From CBDCFV01 sp965216425 (lineage in GTDB: Bacteria > Chloroflexota > Dehalococcoidia > Lucifugimonadales > UBA3495): a stretch of DNA of 64,000 bases. The stretch is taken from positions 744,001-808,000 of the forward strand of contig CBDCFV010000006.1 of NCBI GenBank assembly GCA_965216425.1. The letters are read 5' to 3'. Shown in pieces: positions 1 to 8,989 of the stretch (its first letter is position 1; each line of letters opens with the position of its first letter). Made by a program: the position numbers and the translations under genes. Under the pieces are notes generated by a model. It worked only from the letters and a program-made list of their open reading frames with translations, was not told the DNA's origin and ran no database searches.

Positions 1-1124
1 TCTTCGCCCGCTATGACATTGCGGTGCCGGAAAGCCGGTTGGCAGCCAGCGGTGAAGAGGCCCGGAAAGCCACGGCGGACCTCGATGGGCGGGCCGTGCT
101 GAAGGCGCAGATACACGCTGGGGGCCGCGGCCACGGCGGAGGCGTCAAAGTTGTCAACTCCCCTGACGAAGCCCGCCAAGTCGCCGACGCGTTGCTGGCC
201 GAACGTCTGGTCACCCCTCAGACCGGTCCTGAAGGGGCGCCTGTGCACCACGTCCTGGTCGAAGCATTGGCCGACATAGCCCGAGAGCTGTATCTCGCCA
301 TCACCATCGACCGGGTTGCTCGAAGTCCTGTCCTTCTGGCCAGCCCGGCGGGTGGCATGGACATCGAAGAGGTTGCCGCCACCAGGCCCGAGGACATCCA
401 TAACGAAGTCATTGACCCTGTCATGGGCTTTATGCCCTTTCAGGCCCGGCGCCTGACGGCCAAGCTGGGTTTGGAAGGCTCTCAAGCCCAAGCCTGCGCA
501 GGCGTCATGGGCAACCTGTGCCGGATATTCGCCGACAACGACTGTTCGTTGGTGGAGATCAACCCCCTGGTTGTCACCGGCGGCGGCGACTTGGTGGCGT
601 TGGATGCCAAGATCAACTTGGATGACGACTCGCTGTTCCGGCACCATGACCTCCTGGAACTGCAGGACAAGAGCCAGGAGGATGAACTGGAATCCCGTGC
701 CGCCGATATGGACATTGCCTATGTCAACCTGGACGGCGAGGTGGGTTGCTTGGTCAATGGGGCCGGCTTGGCGATGGCGACCCTGGACGTGACCAACGCC
801 GCCGGCGCGGCTCCAGCCAACTTTCTGGACGTGGGCGGCGGCGCAACCGACGAAAAGGTGGCCAACGCGGTTTCGATCATACTGTCCGATCCCAAAGTCA
901 CGCGGGTGCTGGTCAACATTTTCGGTGGTATACTCCGGTGCGATGTAGCTGCCAGGGGCGTCGTTCAAGCGTACCGGCAAATGGATTCCAACCTTCCGTT
1001 GGTGGTGCGGCTGTTGGGAACCAACGCCGAAGAGGGCCGCAGCATTTTACGGGACTCGGGGCTGCAGGTCACTTTCGCCAACACTCTGTCGGAGGCGGCT
1101 CATGCCATCCGGCAATCCCGCTGA
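1..1124 (+). CDS. sucC: Succinyl-CoA synthetase beta subunit (5'-truncated by window edge)
   Basis: ATP-grasp beta subunit of succinyl-CoA ligase (ADP/GDP-forming), which makes succinate plus NTP from succinyl-CoA in the TCA cycle. The frame is open from base 3 and reads FARYDIAVPESR, the usual N-terminal region of SucC, so the start lies just left of the window and only about a dozen residues are missing. The N-terminal half carries the ATP-grasp fold (KAQIHAGGRG stretch), followed by the EINPLVV segment and a C-terminal ligase domain with the GGGATDEKVANAV and NIFGGI motifs. sucD follows 98 bases downstream on the same strand. The GTG at base 24 could be called as a start, but the upstream homology argues against it. 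Confidence 0.95.
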   Translation, partial: FARYDIAVPESRLAASGEEARKATADLDGRAVLKAQIHAGGRGHGGGVKVVNSPDEARQVADALLAERLVTPQTGPEGAPVHHVLVEALADIARELYLAITIDRVARSPVLLASPAGGMDIEEVAATRPEDIHNEVIDPVMGFMPFQARRLTAKLGLEGSQAQACAGVMGNLCRIFADNDCSLVEINPLVVTGGGDLVALDAKINLDDDSLFRHHDLLELQDKSQEDELESRAADMDIAYVNLDGEVGCLVNGAGLAMATLDVTNAAGAAPANFLDVGGGATDEKVANAVSIILSDPKVTRVLVNIFGGILRCDVAARGVVQAYRQMDSNLPLVVRLLGTNAEEGRSILRDSGLQVTFANTLSEAAHAIRQSR

Positions 1125-1222
1125 ACTTCAGCCGCGCAAAACTTTCTTTCGCCCTGGAGTGCAAAGGTCAAGATGAGGATAAAAACTTCCCCGGGCAACT
1201 ACTCTCCAAGGCACGGACTGGA

Positions 1223-2107
1223 ATGAGCATCCTGGTGAATGAAAATTCTCGAATAGTGGTGCAGGGCATCACCGGGCGAGAAGGGAGCTTCCACGCTTCC
1301 GCTTGCAAGGCCTACGGCGCTAACGTGGTCGCCGGAGTCACCCCCGGCCGCGGCGGGCAGGTATTCGAGGATGAAGTCCCGATCTTCAACTCAATGGAAG
1401 AGGCGGTGCAAGCCACCGGCGCCAACGTCTCCCTTATTTTTGTGCCGCCGCCCTTCGCGGCGGACGCGATTGCAGAGGCGGCCGACGCCGGGGTGCCGTT
1501 GGTCGTGTGCATCACCGAAGGCCTCCCGGTGCTGGACACCGTCCGCATCAGCCGGTACTTGGAAAACAAACCTGTGCGGCTTATCGGCCCCAATTGCCCC
1601 GGGCTTATCACGCCCGGCGCCCGTTGCAAGGTCGGAATCATGCCCGGCGCCATCCACAAGCACGGCAGGACGGGTGTGGTGTCCCGCAGCGGTACTCTGA
1701 CCTACGAGGCCGTGGGCCAATTGACCGAGCTTGGCATCGGCCAGTCCAGTTGTGTAGGCATTGGCGGAGACCCTATTATCGGCACCAGTTTCATTGACGT
1801 GCTGCGGCTGTTTAACGAAGACCCGGATACGGACATGGTAGTGATGATCGGGGAGATCGGCGGTACCATGGAGCAGGAAGCCGCCGCCTACATCAAGGAG
1901 TCCTTCACCAAGCCTCTGTGCGCCCTGATAGTAGGGGCCACGGCCCCTACGGGCAAACGAATGGGCCACGCCGGAGCCATCATAACCGGGGAAAGCGCTC
2001 GGGCCGAGGCCAAGGTGGAAGCCCTCAAGGAAGCCGGAGCCGTCATCATACCCACCCCGGCTGACATTGGGACCACAGCGCAGAAACTGCTGCAAAGCAT
2101 CGCGTAG
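1223..2107 (+). CDS. sucD: Succinyl-CoA synthetase alpha subunit
   Basis: Partner of SucC; binds CoA through an N-terminal Rossmann-type domain and carries the phosphohistidine. At 294 aa it has the normal family length. The N-terminus VQGITGREGSFH is the CoA-binding motif, and TGKRMGHAGAI near residues 243-252 contains the active-site histidine (about His249). The ATG at 1223 was chosen because family homology begins there; the same frame is open far upstream inside sucC but that part has no homology. sucC and sucD are separated by 98 bases without another gene, so they are probably cotranscribed. Confidence 0.96.
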   Translation: MSILVNENSRIVVQGITGREGSFHASACKAYGANVVAGVTPGRGGQVFEDEVPIFNSMEEAVQATGANVSLIFVPPPFAADAIAEAADAGVPLVVCITEGLPVLDTVRISRYLENKPVRLIGPNCPGLITPGARCKVGIMPGAIHKHGRTGVVSRSGTLTYEAVGQLTELGIGQSSCVGIGGDPIIGTSFIDVLRLFNEDPDTDMVVMIGEIGGTMEQEAAAYIKESFTKPLCALIVGATAPTGKRMGHAGAIITGESARAEAKVEALKEAGAVIIPTPADIGTTAQKLLQSIA

Positions 2108-2166
2108 CCACGGGCCAGCCAGCGGCCTCACCGTAGCAAGACCAACTTTTTCACGCCTTTGAACAC

Positions 2167-3663
2167 ATGAAGTACGAAACAGTCATCGGCTTGGAAGTCC
2201 ACGTGCAGCTTGCAACCCAAAGCAAGATGTTCTGTTCCTGCCGGGCCGACTACCAGTCGGCAGGGGTCAACACCAGGGTCTGCCCGGTCTGCCTCGGTCT
2301 GCCGGGCGCTTTGCCTGTAATTAATCGCAAAGCCGTGGAGTACACCGTCATGACCGGGCTGGCGTTGAACTGCCGGATACCGGAGTACTCCAAGTTCGAC
2401 CGCAAGAATTACCCCTATCCCGACCTTATGAAGGGCTACCAAATCTCTCAATACGACCTTCCTTTGGCCGTGGATGGGTTCTTGCAAATCGATGTGGAAG
2501 GGGGAGCGCGCCGTATCGGCGTGGAGCGGGTCCACTTGGAAGAGGACGTGGCCAAGTTGCAGCACCTACCCTCGGAAACAGGCGAGTCGTATAGCCTCGT
2601 GGACGTAAACCGTTCCGGTGTGCCCTTGATGGAAATCGTCAGCCGTCCCGACTTGTCGTCGCCGGAAGAAGCCCGCACCTATTTGACCACTCTCCACACC
2701 ATATTGGTGTACTTGGGGGTTTCCACCGGCAACATGCAGGACGGCAGCTTCCGGTGCGACGCCAACATCAGTATCCGCCCTGAAGGCAGCGCCGAGTACG
2801 GCAAGCGGGCCGAAATCAAAAATGTGAACAGCTTCCACAACGTGTTCATGGCGTTGCAATACGAGGTTGAACGGCAGCGGCAGGTAGTGGACGGCGGCGG
2901 CGAGGTCGTCCAGGAGACCCGCGGCTGGGTCGATGACCGCAACGTGACCGTGTCCCAGCGCAGCAAGGAATACGCTCACGATTACCGCTACTTCCCGGAG
3001 CCGGACCTGCCCCCGCTGATACTGGACCCGGTCTGGGTGTCTGCAATACAAGAACGCGTGCCGGAGTTGCCCGCCGCCCGTCGTGCGCGGTTCTCCCAAC
3101 AGTACGGCCTGTCGGGCTACGACGTCAGTCAGCTGACGGCATCCAGGCCGGTGGCCGATTACTTTGAATCGTCCGTTGGATCGAAGCAGCTTGCCGGCGT
3201 TCAACTGCAAGACTTCTCCAAGAACGCCTGCAACTGGATTGTGGGAGACTTGAGCCGGCTGTTGAACTTGGAAAACCAGCCCATCGCCGCTTGCCGGGTT
3301 ACTCCTGACCACTTGGCCGAGTTGGTCGCCTTGGTGCAATCCGGCGCTATAAGCTCCACTATCGCCAAAACCGTAATCGAGGATAGCTTCTATAGCGGCG
3401 ACTCTCCGAGTAAAATTGTCAATGACAAAGGTTACGCCCAGATCAACGACTCTTCTACGGTAGAAAAGGCTCTAGCCGAGGCGCTGGAAGCCAACCCGAA
3501 GGCCGTTGACGACTACATCCAAGGGAAAGAGTCGGCTGCCCGTTTCCTCGTAGGTCAAGTGATGAAAATCACTCGCGGCAGCGCCAATCCCGAGTTGGTC
3601 AACCAACTGGTCAATCGAGAGTTAACCGCGAGACGAGAGGCGGCCTCTCAACAGGATCCATAG
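2167..3663 (+). CDS. gatB: Aspartyl/glutamyl-tRNA amidotransferase subunit B
   Basis: Kinase/transamidation-partner subunit of the GatCAB complex, which converts misacylated Glu-tRNA(Gln) and/or Asp-tRNA(Asn) to the amide form. The 498 aa length is typical. The start MKYETVIGLEVHVQL is the family signature. Cysteines in MFCSC and VCPVCLGLPG form the usual zinc site, the centre has the EIKNVNSF motif, and the last ~150 residues are the helical/YqeY-like tRNA-binding tail. gatA and gatC are not in this window, so the complex is encoded at more than one locus. It lies 59 bases after sucD. Confidence 0.96.
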   Translation: MKYETVIGLEVHVQLATQSKMFCSCRADYQSAGVNTRVCPVCLGLPGALPVINRKAVEYTVMTGLALNCRIPEYSKFDRKNYPYPDLMKGYQISQYDLPLAVDGFLQIDVEGGARRIGVERVHLEEDVAKLQHLPSETGESYSLVDVNRSGVPLMEIVSRPDLSSPEEARTYLTTLHTILVYLGVSTGNMQDGSFRCDANISIRPEGSAEYGKRAEIKNVNSFHNVFMALQYEVERQRQVVDGGGEVVQETRGWVDDRNVTVSQRSKEYAHDYRYFPEPDLPPLILDPVWVSAIQERVPELPAARRARFSQQYGLSGYDVSQLTASRPVADYFESSVGSKQLAGVQLQDFSKNACNWIVGDLSRLLNLENQPIAACRVTPDHLAELVALVQSGAISSTIAKTVIEDSFYSGDSPSKIVNDKGYAQINDSSTVEKALAEALEANPKAVDDYIQGKESAARFLVGQVMKITRGSANPELVNQLVNRELTARREAASQQDP

Positions 3664-3714
3664 CCAACTCGTCTTGGCCTTCCGCCAATACAAGCAATCG
3701 TAGGGTGGTATAAA

Positions 3715-3942
3715 GTGAGCTTGGGAATATATCTGAACATTGCCCAAATCTTAATCTCAGTCGTTATCGTTCTCATTATCCTTCTTCAAGTAAAAGAGGG
3801 CGGCGCGGGACTTTTCGGCTCTCCCGGCACAACCGTCCGAACAAGGAGAGGACTGGAAAAGACTTTGTTCCAGTTCACCATTGTGCTGTCCGTAGTCTTC
3901 TTGGGTCTGTCTATCCTGAGCGTCCGGCTGGCGTCATTCTGA
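3715..3942 (+). CDS. secG: Preprotein translocase subunit SecG
   Basis: Small 75-residue membrane subunit that stimulates SecYEG translocation. Two hydrophobic helices (about residues 4-22 and 50-70) flank the conserved polar loop QVKEGGAGLFGSPG, the SecG hallmark. The start is GTG, preceded by AGGGTGGT about 8 bases upstream. It lies 51 bases after gatB and 55 before the SAM hydrolase. Confidence 0.9.
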   Translation: MSLGIYLNIAQILISVVIVLIILLQVKEGGAGLFGSPGTTVRTRRGLEKTLFQFTIVLSVVFLGLSILSVRLASF

Positions 3943-3997
3943 CCTCTTGATGCTCCCAAGCTGTTAACGGACTCTTAGAAAGCCTTCCGCGGCGCTC

Positions 3998-4858
3998 ATG
4001 GAAAGTTCCCCCATAGTCTTAACCACCGACTTCGGTCTTAACGACCCGTATGTGGGAGTGATGAAGGGTGTAATCCTCAGAATCAACTCTCATGCCGCAG
4101 TCGTAGACCTGACCCACAACATCCAGCCCCAAAACGTGCGGCAAGCTGCCTTCCTCTTGGGCACAAGCTACCGGTTCTTCCCTCAAGGCGCCATCCACGC
4201 TGCGGTTGTAGACCCAGGAGTTGGCACCGATCGCAGACCGGTGCTGTTGGTGACGCCCGCCGCCAAGTTCATAGCTCCGGACAACGGTCTCCTCAGCCAA
4301 GTGTTGGCGGCCTTCGTGGACGACCCGCCAAGCCAGCCCGGCCGGGTATTCGTGCCGGACGGTTTAGAGGCTTACCATTTGACTAATGACGAGTATTGGC
4401 TACATCCCTTGAGCAACACCTTCCACGGGCGGGATGTGTTTGCGCCTGTAGCGGCGCACCTGTCGCTGGGTGCGCCGCCTAGCGACTTGGGGCCGCCGGT
4501 CCAGGAACTGGAGTGGAGTCCCATTCCCCAGCCGGTGGCGCACGTCAACAGCGTCGAGGGGGAAGTGGTCTATGTAGACCACTTCGGCAACTTGGTAACC
4601 AACGTTCCAATTGAGAACATTGCCGGCTGGACCAACATAGTAACGGAGATAAACGGCGTCCAAGTACACGGTTTAAGCCGGACGTTCCACTTCCCTGAGC
4701 CATTGGAGAACGAATCAGCCCGCCTCATAGGAGGCAGCCTTGGCTATCTGGAGATCGCCGTGCCCGATGGACACGCCGCCGCCGCGTTAGGAGTCACCGC
4801 CGGCGGACCGGTCCGAATCAGCCATTCCCCTCCTGACCAAGCCTTTCTTCACCGCTGA
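3998..4858 (+). CDS. S-adenosyl-L-methionine hydrolase (adenosine-forming), SAM hydroxide adenosyltransferase family
   Basis: Member of the former DUF62 family, which cleaves SAM with water/hydroxide to adenosine and L-methionine and is related to the fluorinase/chlorinase fold. Visible hallmarks: N-terminal LTTDFGLNDPYVGVMKG, then VVDLTHNI, the HAAVVDPGVG stretch and APDNGLL, all typical of the N-terminal domain. The C-terminal barrel contains VYVDHFGNLVTN. At 286 aa it is normal length. The halogenase-specific insertion cannot be excluded by eye, but the sequence looks like the common hydrolase. The role may be SAM-level control; no halogen-metabolism genes are nearby. Confidence 0.88.
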   Translation: MESSPIVLTTDFGLNDPYVGVMKGVILRINSHAAVVDLTHNIQPQNVRQAAFLLGTSYRFFPQGAIHAAVVDPGVGTDRRPVLLVTPAAKFIAPDNGLLSQVLAAFVDDPPSQPGRVFVPDGLEAYHLTNDEYWLHPLSNTFHGRDVFAPVAAHLSLGAPPSDLGPPVQELEWSPIPQPVAHVNSVEGEVVYVDHFGNLVTNVPIENIAGWTNIVTEINGVQVHGLSRTFHFPEPLENESARLIGGSLGYLEIAVPDGHAAAALGVTAGGPVRISHSPPDQAFLHR

Positions 4859-4879
4859 TCCGCCTGTCGAAAATCGGTA

Positions 4880-4907
4880 TTGACATCCAATTGCTCCATG
4901 CTACTAT
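4880..4907 (+). promoter_or_regulatory. Sigma70-type promoter for the E1 dehydrogenase operon
   Basis: A perfect -35 TTGACA (4880-4885) is followed after 16 bases by TACTAT (4902-4907), about 50 bases before the ATG at 4957 of the E1 alpha gene. This also argues against the upstream in-frame ATG at 4891, which lies inside the promoter. Confidence 0.6.
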
Positions 4908-4956
4908 TGGGGAAATTCACGGCCAGCCTGCAGTTGGGCACGCTTGGGGAGGGACC

Positions 4957-5964
4957 ATGGAACTTAACCGCGAGACTCTATTGAAGCTCTATACCACCAT
5001 GGCCACCATTCGAAATTTCGAGGAGCGGGGCATCCCCGAAACCGGGCAACGCCGCATGTCCGGGTCTGTCCACTCTTCAGCGGGCCAGGAAGCCGTGCCC
5101 ACGGGGGTTTGCGCCCACCTGTCCGAAAACGATTATATCGGCAGCACCCACCGCGGCCACGGCCATTGCATCGCCAAAGGAGTTGATCCCAAGGCGATGA
5201 TGGCCGAGTTGTTCGGCAGGACCACCGGCCCCAACAAGGGCAAGGGCGGCTCGATGCACATCGCCGATATGAGCAAAGGGATGCTGGGCACCAATGGCGT
5301 GGTTGCCGCCAGCGTTCCCTTGGCGGTGGGAGCAGCTCTGACGTCGAAGCTCAAAAACCTGGGCCGGGTTGCGGTCGCCTTTTTCGGCGACGGCGGCGCC
5401 AACCAAGGCATTCTCCACGAATCGATGAACCTGGCGTCCGTATGGAAACTCCCTGTCATTTTCTGCTGTGAGAACAACGGCTACGCCGAGTCCACGCCCG
5501 TTGAGTACGCGCTGTCGGTGGCCAACGTGTCCGACCGCGCCGCCGGTTACAACATGCCCGGTTTTAACGTTGACGGCATGGATGTATTCGCCGTGTACGA
5601 CGCCGCCGGTCAAGCGATTGCGCGGGCCAGGGCCGGAGAGGGTCCGTCCCTGCTGGAGTGCCGTACCTACCGGTACTATGGTCATACGGTCTTCGATAAC
5701 CCCCTGTCATATCGGACCCGTGAAGAAGAGGAGCATTGGCGGACAAGGGACCCGCTGCTCCAGTTCCGCAACAACGTGCTTCCCTTGGGTGAAATCACGG
5801 CCGAAGAGCTGGACCAGATCGATAAAGAAGCCGCCGACCTGATGGAAGAAGCAATCCAGTTCGCCGACGCCAGCAGTTGGCCGGAGCCGCTGGAGATCTA
5901 CGAAGACGTTTACGTCGACTACTCGATCGACCTCTTGAGGCGCGGCGCCAATATGGAAGTGTAG
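4957..5964 (+). CDS. TPP-dependent 2-oxoacid (pyruvate/acetoin-type) dehydrogenase E1 alpha subunit
   Basis: E1 alpha of an alpha2beta2 thiamine-diphosphate dehydrogenase. GDGGANQG (about residues 144-151) through ENNGYAEST (NN about 173-174) is the TPP/Mg-binding motif; GSTHRGHGH and the KGKGGSMH segment are typical of PdhA/AcoA. Length is 335 aa. The ATG at 4957 has a GGGAGG ribosome-binding site; the earlier ATG at 4891 overlaps the promoter. The beta subunit follows but is separated by 226 bases that hold an inserted miniature element. No E2 or E3 gene is close, so the substrate (pyruvate, acetoin or branched-chain oxoacid) cannot be fixed from context. Confidence 0.9.
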   Translation: MELNRETLLKLYTTMATIRNFEERGIPETGQRRMSGSVHSSAGQEAVPTGVCAHLSENDYIGSTHRGHGHCIAKGVDPKAMMAELFGRTTGPNKGKGGSMHIADMSKGMLGTNGVVAASVPLAVGAALTSKLKNLGRVAVAFFGDGGANQGILHESMNLASVWKLPVIFCCENNGYAESTPVEYALSVANVSDRAAGYNMPGFNVDGMDVFAVYDAAGQAIARARAGEGPSLLECRTYRYYGHTVFDNPLSYRTREEEEHWRTRDPLLQFRNNVLPLGEITAEELDQIDKEAADLMEEAIQFADASSWPEPLEIYEDVYVDYSIDLLRRGANMEV

Positions 5965-5977
5965 GTCCTTGCCAAGC

Positions 5978-6130
5978 AGGGCCTTTTTATTCTCTCGTCT
6001 TTCCCGCGCAGGCGGGAATCCATGTGGTCCTGCCGCGAGAAGATTGCTATAGGCTACGGTCATGTAGGTTCCCGCTTTCGCGGGAAAGACGAGACCCGTT
6101 TAACCCAATCCGGAAAATGAAAAGGCCCTG
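5978..6130. mobile_element. Miniature inverted-repeat element (family M1, copy A) inside the E1 alpha/beta operon
   Basis: A 153 bp non-coding element begins AGGGCCTTTTTATTC and ends with the near-inverse GAAAAGGCCCT, with further inverted homology inward (CGTCTTTCCCGCG near the left, CGCGGGAAAGACG near the right). It is flanked by an identical 11 bp direct repeat CCTTGCCAAGC (5967-5977 and 6131-6141), which looks like a target duplication. A second copy is at 8990-9163. No ORF is present. Confidence 0.7.
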
Positions 6131-6190
6131 CCTTGCCAAGCCAGCGTTGCCAACCCGTTGATGGATGAATGCAACGACCGTTAGGAGCCT

Positions 6191-7225
6191 ATGATGACAA
6201 GCACCACAACCAGGGAAATCCAATACCGGGAAGCCATTAATGAGGCCATACGCCAGGAGATGGTGCGAGACGAAACCGTCATCATCATGGGCGAGGAGAT
6301 CGCCGGCGGCGCGGGCAGAGAACACTTGGGTATCGTAGACGCTTGGGGCGGCCCGTTCCGCACCACGGTGGGCCTCATTCAGCAGTTCGGCAACCAACGG
6401 GTGCTGGACACGCCGTTGTCGGAGGGGGCGTTCGTGGGGGCGGCCATCGGCGCGGCATCAACCGGAATGCGCGCGATAGCCGAGTTGATGTTCGTCGATT
6501 TCGTCGGCGTCTGCATGGACCAACTGTTGAACAACGCCGCCAAGATGCGCTACATGTTTGGCGGGCAGGTCAAGGTGCCCTTCACCCTGCTGACCCGAAT
6601 CGGCGCGGGATTCGGGAGCGCAGCCCAGCACTCGGAGTCCTACTACTCCATGTTCAGCCACATCCCGGGCTTGAAGGGGGTGGTGCCCTCCGATCCCTAC
6701 ACAGCCAAGGGACTGCTGACGGCGGCGATACGCGACGACGACCCGGTGGTCTACTTTGAACACAAGGGTCTTTACGGGACGACAGGCCACGTGCCCGAAG
6801 AACCCTACGAATGGCCCATTGGCAAAGCCCGGACCGTGCGGAAGGGATCGGACATCACCTTGGTGGGCATTTCCAAGATGACTTGGGTCTGCACCGAAGC
6901 CGCGGAGGAATTGGCCAAGTCCGGAATCAACGCCGAGGTGGTGGATCTGCTGAGCATATCACCGATTGACTACGACCACGTAATCGACTCGGTCCGTCGC
7001 ACCCACCGGCTGGTCGTCGTAGACGAAGACACCCCCATATGCAGCCTGGCTTCGGAAATTTGCGCCAGGGTCGCAGAGGAGGCCTTCGACTATCTGGACG
7101 CCCCTCCATCCCGTGTAACCGCACCGCACACGCCTGTCCCGTACAGCCGACCGCTGGAAAACATCTACGTCCCCAACGAGGCACGGGTTATCAAAACGGT
7201 GCAAAACCTTTTCGCCAGGGGTTAG
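6191..7225 (+). CDS. TPP-dependent 2-oxoacid dehydrogenase E1 beta subunit
   Basis: Beta subunit partner of the preceding E1 alpha. The 344 aa protein has the pyrimidine-binding transketolase domain (GEEIAGGAGREHLG; ETPLSE-like segment DTPLSEGAFVGAAIGAA), the middle HSESYYSMFSHIPGLKGVVPSDPYTAKGLL block and a C-terminal transketolase domain ending VTAPHTPVPYSRPLE, all PdhB/AcoB hallmarks. Tandem ATGs at 6191 and 6194 follow an AGGAG site. The operon link with E1 alpha is interrupted only by element M1 copy A. Confidence 0.92.
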   Translation: MMTSTTTREIQYREAINEAIRQEMVRDETVIIMGEEIAGGAGREHLGIVDAWGGPFRTTVGLIQQFGNQRVLDTPLSEGAFVGAAIGAASTGMRAIAELMFVDFVGVCMDQLLNNAAKMRYMFGGQVKVPFTLLTRIGAGFGSAAQHSESYYSMFSHIPGLKGVVPSDPYTAKGLLTAAIRDDDPVVYFEHKGLYGTTGHVPEEPYEWPIGKARTVRKGSDITLVGISKMTWVCTEAAEELAKSGINAEVVDLLSISPIDYDHVIDSVRRTHRLVVVDEDTPICSLASEICARVAEEAFDYLDAPPSRVTAPHTPVPYSRPLENIYVPNEARVIKTVQNLFARG

Positions 7226-7294
7226 TGGAAGGGAAGTCCAGCAAAGCCGCCAATCGCCATAGATGCAGGGACTTTCTATTCTCGATGCCCATGG

Positions 7295-7335
7295 CACACA
7301 CAGTGGCAACCCTTGTGGGTTGCCACTGTGGTGTG
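7295..7335. terminator. Long hairpin downstream of the E1 beta gene
   Basis: CACACACAGTGGCAACCC pairs with GGGTTGCCACTGTGGTGTG around a TTGT loop, giving an ~18 bp stem with one bulged base. It sits 70 bases after the E1 beta stop and before brnT. No clear T-run follows, so it may be a terminator, a processing site or a decayed repeat. Confidence 0.45.
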
Positions 7336-7444
7336 TAGCCCGTTAGGGTCAACCCTCTTAGCTGCCTTGGACGAAGATTAGCACACCACCGGCCAGAGGT
7401 GAATTCGTAATTGACAGTCCCTCAAATCGATTCGCAATATACAT

Positions 7445-7735
7445 ATGCCATATGAATGGGATGAGTCAAAGCGGATTTCCAATCAAGAAAAGCATGATGT
7501 GGACTTTGAGGAGATGGAGGACTTTGATTGGGATACTGCCTTAATCATACCAATGGCGGGCTATGATGAATCACGATCAATAGCCATAGGGTCCATAGGT
7601 GCTAGGCTACACACCGTGGTGTTCACCGAACGTGGCGAAAACACCCGCATTATCAGCCTACGTAAAGCAAGCAGACGAGAGAGCAGAGACTATAATGTCC
7701 AACGCCAAACAGGAAATCATCTATCCGACCCCTGA
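7445..7735 (+). CDS. brnT: BrnT family toxin
   Basis: Ribonuclease-type toxin of the type II BrnT/BrnA system (DUF497). The N-terminus MPYEWDESKRISNQEKHDVDF matches the family pattern (WDE.K...N..KH.V.F), and the C-terminal half has the RIISLRKASRRE segment normal for BrnT. It is 96 aa. It overlaps the antitoxin gene by 41 bases in another frame, as is common for this pair. The immediate upstream region is AT-richer than the flanks and probably holds the autoregulated promoter. Confidence 0.88.
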   Translation: MPYEWDESKRISNQEKHDVDFEEMEDFDWDTALIIPMAGYDESRSIAIGSIGARLHTVVFTERGENTRIISLRKASRRESRDYNVQRQTGNHLSDP

Positions 7736-8006
7736 AGAAGACGCCGCTATCGCGACTGGCATAGCAGCAGACCCGGACACGATAGAATTAACCACTGAAG
7801 AAATCCGGCGGATGCGGCCCGCGAGCGAGGTGGTCCCACATATTGTGGAACGGCATCGTCGAGCGCGTGGCGAGCAAAAGGCGCCTTCCAAGGAGTCTAT
7901 CCCGGTTTATATCGATGCCGACCTAGCCGCCCATTTCAGGGACACTGGCCCCGGTTGGCAGACCCGTCTGAATGAAACGTTGAGAAAGTCCGTGTTCGGT
8001 GCCTGA
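7695..8006 (+). CDS. brnA: BrnA family antitoxin
   Basis: DUF4415-type antitoxin. The 103-residue product ends SKESIPVYIDADLAAHFRDTGPGWQTRLNETLRKSV, the ribbon-helix-helix DNA-binding tail of BrnA (xVxxxxD.dv...f...G.gWQtRiN..Lr). The ATG at 7695 was chosen because it begins just before the BrnT stop and family similarity starts after it; a longer open frame begins at 7599 inside brnT. BrnA neutralises BrnT and usually represses the operon. Confidence 0.88.
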   Translation: MSNAKQEIIYPTPEEDAAIATGIAADPDTIELTTEEIRRMRPASEVVPHIVERHRRARGEQKAPSKESIPVYIDADLAAHFRDTGPGWQTRLNETLRKSVFGA

Positions 8007-8016
8007 TTCCCGGCGG

Positions 8017-8868
8017 TTAGTGGAACAATATCCCCCCGTTGACGTTATAAGCCTGACCCGTAACGAAAGAAGCGTCGTCCGAGGCCAGGAACGCCACCAT
8101 GTTGGCTATATCCTCGGCCTCCGCGATTCTTCCCAAGGGTGACCTCTGGGCCGAAGAGTCAACTATTTGGCGGCGGAACTCCTCTTGGGACATACCTTGC
8201 TCACTTGCTTGGTCCCTTTCCCAGTAGCTCATACGGTCCGTATTGATTTGGCCAGGGCAGACGGCGTTGACCGTAATGCCGTACTGGGCAAGGTCGAGAG
8301 CGGACGCTTGGGTCAGCCCCAGGACAGCGAACTTGGACGCCGAGTAAGCGGCACCCATCGCGCTGGCCTGCTTTCCCGCGCTGGAGGCGATGTTGATAAT
8401 CCGCCCTCCCGTGCCCTGCTTCACCATCTGCTGCCCCACCAGCTTGGTAGCGAGAAAGACAGCGGTAGTGTTGATGGCTAGGAAATGGTCCCACACCTCT
8501 TTATCCAAGTCCGTGACCGGCACCCGGTCCCGCCCGATGATGGCACGGGCGTTGTTGACCAGCACGTCTATATGGCCATAGTTAGCGACCACCTGGTCAA
8601 CCATCTCTTCCAGTTGGTCGCCGTTTCCCAAATCGCAAAACACCGTGAAACACCGGCTTCCCAACTCGCTGACTTCCTCCGCAACGCTGTCCAAGCCGCG
8701 CCATCCGGTCCGGACTTCTCCCGGAGGCAAATCTGACGTCTCTCGTTGGACGTCAGTGAGAGCCAGATCGACCCCTTGCCGCGCCAGCTTCAGGGCGGTT
8801 GCACGCCCCACTCCACGCATCCCTCCGGCTCCGGTTATCAGAGCAACTTTACCTTCTAATCCCGGCAT
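8017..8868 (-). CDS. Short-chain dehydrogenase/reductase
   Basis: Classical SDR oxidoreductase of 283 aa. The NAD(P)-binding motif TGAGGMRGVG is at residues 12-21, NNA at 105-107, the catalytic serine region NIASSAGK at 159-166 and YSASK at 175-179. The C-terminus (SDDASFVTGQAYNVNGG) is typical. An insertion around residues 43-60 (SDLPPGEVRTGWRGLD) is longer than in FabG-like enzymes. Substrate is unknown. It is convergent with brnTA, ending 10 bases after brnA. Confidence 0.88.
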   Translation of the reverse strand: MPGLEGKVALITGAGGMRGVGRATALKLARQGVDLALTDVQRETSDLPPGEVRTGWRGLDSVAEEVSELGSRCFTVFCDLGNGDQLEEMVDQVVANYGHIDVLVNNARAIIGRDRVPVTDLDKEVWDHFLAINTTAVFLATKLVGQQMVKQGTGGRIINIASSAGKQASAMGAAYSASKFAVLGLTQASALDLAQYGITVNAVCPGQINTDRMSYWERDQASEQGMSQEEFRRQIVDSSAQRSPLGRIAEAEDIANMVAFLASDDASFVTGQAYNVNGGILFH

Positions 8869-8989
8869 GTAGCACCTCCCGAATACGTATCACCAATAAC
8901 AGCGGTCAAAATAAATAGGGGGGTCTCGCAGTGTCGTTAATGACAAGATGAGGCCCGCCGCTTCAAGTGACAATTCTCACAATGTCCGG

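Noticed and set aside
746..2107. 453 aa plus-strand ORF spanning the end of sucC and all of sucD
   Set aside because: Only the part from ATG 1223 has SucD homology; the upstream part is an out-of-frame reading of sucC.
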